Part shown: piece after piece, positions 61,612 to 64,000 of the stretch
How positions within the stretch are numbered: the first letter of the stretch is position 1
Layout of the letters: every line of letters starts with the position of its first letter
From: Scrofimicrobium canadense
Lineage (GTDB): Bacteria > Actinomycetota > Actinomycetes > Actinomycetales > Actinomycetaceae
Assembly (NCBI RefSeq): GCF_009696615.1
Contig: NZ_VULO01000011.1
Coordinates: 1-64,000, forward strand
DNA: 64,000 bases
Direction of reading: 5' to 3'
Program-made: the position numbers and the translations under genes
The notes under the pieces: generated by a model
Database searches by the model: none
The model's input: the letters and a program-made list of their open reading frames with translations, nothing else
What the model was told of the DNA's origin: nothing

Positions 61612-61707
61612 ATGGATACCATAAACGGCATTGCTTCATGGTGCAAGTTTGGATACTAATTGTCGTAAAACTGGTACTAAGTGGTCAGATATGTTAACGT
61701 TTTGGGT
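61612..61707. promoter_or_regulatory. Immunity switch: divergent promoters and operator half-sites
   Basis: TGGATAC occurs at 61613 and 61650, and TGGTAC at 61672, all in the same direction, between the Cro-like and repressor genes. They are candidate operator half-sites. TATGTT (61690-61695) is a possible repressor -10 box, leaving a very short leader. Confidence 0.55.
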
Positions 61708-62091
61708 ATGACACCTCTAGATAACGACCCAGCTTCAGGTATGAATGCGGCCATTGCTGCCGAGCTTCGAGCCGAACGGAGCGCTCAACAAATCACCTTC
61801 GATGACTTGGCACAACGAACCGAAATATCCAAGCAAACACTGTTACGGATCTTCAATGGAAAACGTGCTGTAACAATGGCCTATCTTGAAGCTATTTGTG
61901 TTGAGTTTAACGTTGCAATGAGTGACATCATGCAGCGTGCGGAGCGCCGTCTTGGTCGCGGCGGTGTCGGACTATCACCAGCACCGGCAGCTTCTGACAA
62001 GCATCGAGACTTGTCGGACCTTGACGTTATCCTCGCAGCATCAGATAGAAACATCGACGCAGAGGTAGAGGCTTGGGAGGAACAACCCTGA
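61708..62091 (+). CDS. CI-like repressor
   Basis: ATG 61708 gives 127 residues (MTPLDNDPASGMNAAIAAEL...). An XRE helix-turn-helix lies at about 30-65 (ITFDDLAQRTEISKQTLLRI) and an acidic end follows (DLDVILAASDRNIDAEVEAW). There is no LexA-type self-cleavage domain, so inactivation likely depends on the adjacent ImmA-like protease. A GTG 9 codons upstream is a less likely start. Confidence 0.78.
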   Translation: MTPLDNDPASGMNAAIAAELRAERSAQQITFDDLAQRTEISKQTLLRIFNGKRAVTMAYLEAICVEFNVAMSDIMQRAERRLGRGGVGLSPAPAASDKHRDLSDLDVILAASDRNIDAEVEAWEEQP

Positions 62092-62513
62092 ACAACACAT
62101 TGGCCCACGCGAAGAACATCGGTTTGGAAGTCGAAGAAGCACCACTCCGCGGCTCGCTCAACGCCGTCCTCTTGGAAGGAGGCCGCGTGATCCTCAACGA
62201 AGCTCGCACCGAAGCGACCAAACGGTACGCGCTAGCCCACGAATGCGGCCACTGGAAATACGGCCACGACTGGAGACTAGAACACACTATCGAACGTGAT
62301 GAATACCAGGCAGACCGCTACGCAGCCCACCTCCTCATCAGCCCCATCGAATACGCACGCGCCGAAGAAATGTTCGAAGGACACATAGGGGCGATAAGTC
62401 GAGAGCTACTCGTCCCCGCCCACGTCCTCAAGATTTGGCAGGCAGACGCCGACAGCGTAATAAAAACCGCGCTAGCCACGCTAACTCTTCCCGGTGAGCG
62501 CCATGCCTCGTGA
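62088..62513 (+). CDS. ImmA/IrrE-type metallopeptidase
   Basis: The zinc motif HECGHWKYGHD (residues 51-61) and the third-ligand region IERDEYQADRYAAHLLI mark the ImmA family. The best start is an unusual CTG at 62088, overlapping the repressor stop, with GGGAGG 7 bases upstream (141 residues). TTG at 62073 or 62100 are alternatives. It would cleave the repressor to induce the prophage. Confidence 0.85.
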   Translation: MNNTLAHAKNIGLEVEEAPLRGSLNAVLLEGGRVILNEARTEATKRYALAHECGHWKYGHDWRLEHTIERDEYQADRYAAHLLISPIEYARAEEMFEGHIGAISRELLVPAHVLKIWQADADSVIKTALATLTLPGERHAS

Positions 62514-63780
62514 ACGAATCCCCCTCGGCACATGGACCACCGTAAAAGCCCACCCATACACGCCAAACGGCACCAAGAAAAACGGGTCCAAAAAATGGCG
62601 CAGGCTCACCGCAGAAGAACAAAAAGACCTTAAACAATTCTCGGAAATCCGCTGGCGGGCAAGCGTCTACTACCGGGGCAAAAACGGGCACCGGCAACGC
62701 GCCGAAGCATGGGCACCCAGCAGGGCCGCCGCGATCCGAGCAGTCAACAAAAAACTCCCCGACAGAGTTGACACCGCCCTCAACATTCGTGAGCAAAAAA
62801 CCACTGTCGAACACATGGCAATGAAGTGGTGGACCTTCTACGAGAAAGAAGACTCCGCAAGAAAGCAAACTAAAGACACATACAAAGATGCTTTAGACAG
62901 GCATGTCCTCCCACATTTCGGCGGCTACACCATCCAAGAGGTCACCACCGGTCTCCTGACTGACAAACTTCGACAAATAGCCGAGGGGGCACCATCGAAT
63001 GCGTGGTTTGCTCGCGTAGTACTCAAACACATTTTCACTTTCGCCGTGCGCCGCGACGCAATAGAAAACAATCCCGTTGAAGGCACCCCTACTTTCAAAA
63101 CTAAATCTGAAGCGCCAGTTGCGGCGACCTTAGAGCAGCTGCAGCAAGTACGAAAAGTCATTATGGACTGGCAAGCCGGGCAAACCTTCGGACCTGCACG
63201 GGGCGAGAAACTTCTCGATGTGTTGGACCTAATGCTTGTTGTTGCTTGCCGCACCGGTGAAGCTCTAGCGGTTCGCGCACAAGATTTGCAGCAGGTGGCG
63301 CCTGAGCGCATCCCTTTTGCGCCTCGCTACACTATTGCGCTCTCAGGGACGGTTATTTCACCCCGTGATGGGAGCACGCCATATAGACAGGCGCACCCAA
63401 AAACTAAAGCCGGGTTCCGCACTCCTTATATCCCTGCTGAGATGGCACATCGTCTTTTTGCTCGGATCAAGAACAATCCTGCGAATGATGAGGGGCTGAT
63501 TTTCCCCACCCGTGACGGCCGCCCCATGAGCCCAAATAATTTCCGGTCAGCGCTGCGGCGCGCGTTGAAGGGGAGCGAATTTGAGGGCGCATTGAAGCCA
63601 TATTTGATGCGTAAGACTGCGGCAACAGAAGTGGCTCATGAGATGAGTATTGAAGAAGCGAGAGTGTTGTTGGGTCATACTGATCGCAGGACGACGGAAA
63701 AGTTTTATGCCGAGCATGATGTTTCTGTTCCAGATACGTCGGCTGTGTTGGGTGATCTGTTGAAGCGTGCCCGAAGTTGA
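62503..63780 (+). CDS. int: Tyrosine integrase
   Basis: The 425-residue recombinase has an N-terminal arm-binding region, a SAM-like core-binding domain (about 100-200) and the catalytic domain. Arg250 (CRTGEAL), Arg370, His392 (LGHTDRRT) and nucleophile Tyr402 (EKFYAEHD) are visible. The HxxR box reads YLMR, so Tyr367 replaces the usual His. It overlaps the ImmA-like gene by 11 bp and ends 67 bp before attR, near its site. Confidence 0.9.
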   Translation: MPRERIPLGTWTTVKAHPYTPNGTKKNGSKKWRRLTAEEQKDLKQFSEIRWRASVYYRGKNGHRQRAEAWAPSRAAAIRAVNKKLPDRVDTALNIREQKTTVEHMAMKWWTFYEKEDSARKQTKDTYKDALDRHVLPHFGGYTIQEVTTGLLTDKLRQIAEGAPSNAWFARVVLKHIFTFAVRRDAIENNPVEGTPTFKTKSEAPVAATLEQLQQVRKVIMDWQAGQTFGPARGEKLLDVLDLMLVVACRTGEALAVRAQDLQQVAPERIPFAPRYTIALSGTVISPRDGSTPYRQAHPKTKAGFRTPYIPAEMAHRLFARIKNNPANDEGLIFPTRDGRPMSPNNFRSALRRALKGSEFEGALKPYLMRKTAATEVAHEMSIEEARVLLGHTDRRTTEKFYAEHDVSVPDTSAVLGDLLKRARS

Positions 63781-63782
63781 AA

Positions 63783-63803
63783 GTGGGGGGAAAGTGGGGG
63801 GAA
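63783..63803. promoter_or_regulatory. Putative integrase arm-type site, attR side
   Basis: This 21-bp block is two tandem copies of GTGGGGGGAA and is identical to 23295-23315. In the circular phage the two blocks flank the attachment core. Confidence 0.5.
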
Positions 63804-63819
63804 GCCCGTTTTAGGGCAC

Positions 63820-63864
63820 AAAAAAGGCTCTGACCCAGAACTGAAGTCCAGGTCAGAGCCTTTT
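63820..63864 (-). terminator. tRNA-Lys terminator, attR copy (active)
   Basis: GGCTCTGACC (63826-63835) pairs with GGTCAGAGCC (63851-63860), and six U follow on the minus strand (rc of the A-run 63820-63825). It lies just after tRNA-Lys. The phage brought this half, so it restores termination after integration. Confidence 0.8.
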
Positions 63865-63906
63865 AGCTGTGCGCCATGGGGGACTTGAACCCTCAACCCT
63901 CTGATT
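63848..63906. repeat. attR core
   Basis: This is the perfect 59-bp copy of attL. It ends within the anticodon loop of tRNA-Lys, so the phage supplies the 3' part of the gene. Confidence 0.93.
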
Positions 63907-63942
63907 AAGAGTCAGATGCTCTGCCAGTTGAGCTAATGGCGC
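63870..63942 (-). tRNA. tRNA-Lys(CTT), rebuilt by the prophage
   Basis: The cloverleaf has acceptor GCGCCAT/ATGGCGC, anticodon loop CTCTTAA with anticodon CTT, and T-loop GTTCAAGTC. CCA is not encoded. The 5' half is chromosomal and the 3' half comes from the phage arm, with no change to the tRNA. Confidence 0.95.
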
Positions 63943-64000
63943 CTCAACGAAAAACTACTTTAGTGGAGATAGCCCTCGCCACGCAAACCATTTTGGTTCT

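Larger units (their letters stand above)
23121..63906. mobile_element. Siphovirus prophage in tRNA-Lys (about 40.8 kb)
   Basis: A 59-bp perfect direct repeat (23121-23179 and 63848-63906) that includes the last 37 bases of tRNA-Lys bounds a complete phage gene set. The set comprises tyrosine integrase next to attR, repressor/Cro switch, replication, terminase-portal-protease-capsid, connector and tail modules, holin and endolysin. No essential structural gene appears broken, so the prophage may be inducible; the small plus-strand cargo genes and two-gene module lie at typical lysogenic-conversion positions. Confidence 0.95.

Overview
The window comes from an actinobacterium. Evidence: GTG and TTG starts beside ATG, an actinobacterial-type ilvBNC attenuator, a cellobiose phosphorylase very like that of Cellulomonas/Cellvibrio gilvus, LacI/CebR-type operators (TGGGAGCGCTCCCA), and phage tail proteins of the ReqiPepy6 type. 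The moderate GC content and gene set suggest Actinomycetaceae or a relative, but no rRNA is present to fix the genus.

Left third (1-23.1 kb) is chromosome. It starts with the 3' end of an ISL3-family insertion sequence with a duplicated terminal repeat, then tRNA-Pro. Next come a two-gene cluster (effector-binding-domain protein, Dabb protein), a CebR-boxed cellobiose phosphorylase, and two membrane transporters (ThrE-like, AspT-like). A branched-chain amino acid block follows: a Val-rich leader peptide and attenuator, ilvB-ilvN-ilvC, then leuB-ilvE behind their own promoter, and ilvD-manA on the opposite strand. After these are a lipoate-protein ligase, a YccF protein, a GH3 (NagZ-like) lipoprotein, a complete polar amino acid ABC transporter and a 57-residue membrane protein.

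From about 21.9 to 23.1 kb the chromosome is decayed. It holds a degenerate copy of an attachment site and a frameshifted GyrI-like gene behind a TetR-type palindrome. This suggests that an earlier element integrated at the same tRNA.

The rest (23121-63906) is a prophage of about 40.8 kb inserted in the 3' end of tRNA-Lys(CTT), bounded by a perfect 59-bp direct repeat. It is a siphovirus with HK97-type heads. Reading leftward from the immunity switch: HTH regulators and early genes, SSB-like protein and RecB/Cas4-like exonuclease, NrdH, SprT, a primase-helicase, and a candidate replication origin (two perfect DnaA boxes plus about ten GCCACT/AGTGGC-type repeats). Then come small early genes, terminase, portal, protease/scaffold, capsid, connectors, tail (with a -1 frameshift), tape measure, Dit and tail fibre with a deacetylase domain, holin and CHAP endolysin. 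The repressor, ImmA-like protease and tyrosine integrase read rightward to attR.

Cargo-like genes stand out because they break this order. They are an asparagine-synthetase-like PP-loop enzyme inserted backwards in the late operon, a membrane protein and an uncharacterised two-gene module near attL, two lipoproteins, and a tiny plus-strand gene with its own terminator. Coordinates and translations were read by eye, and no database search was run.
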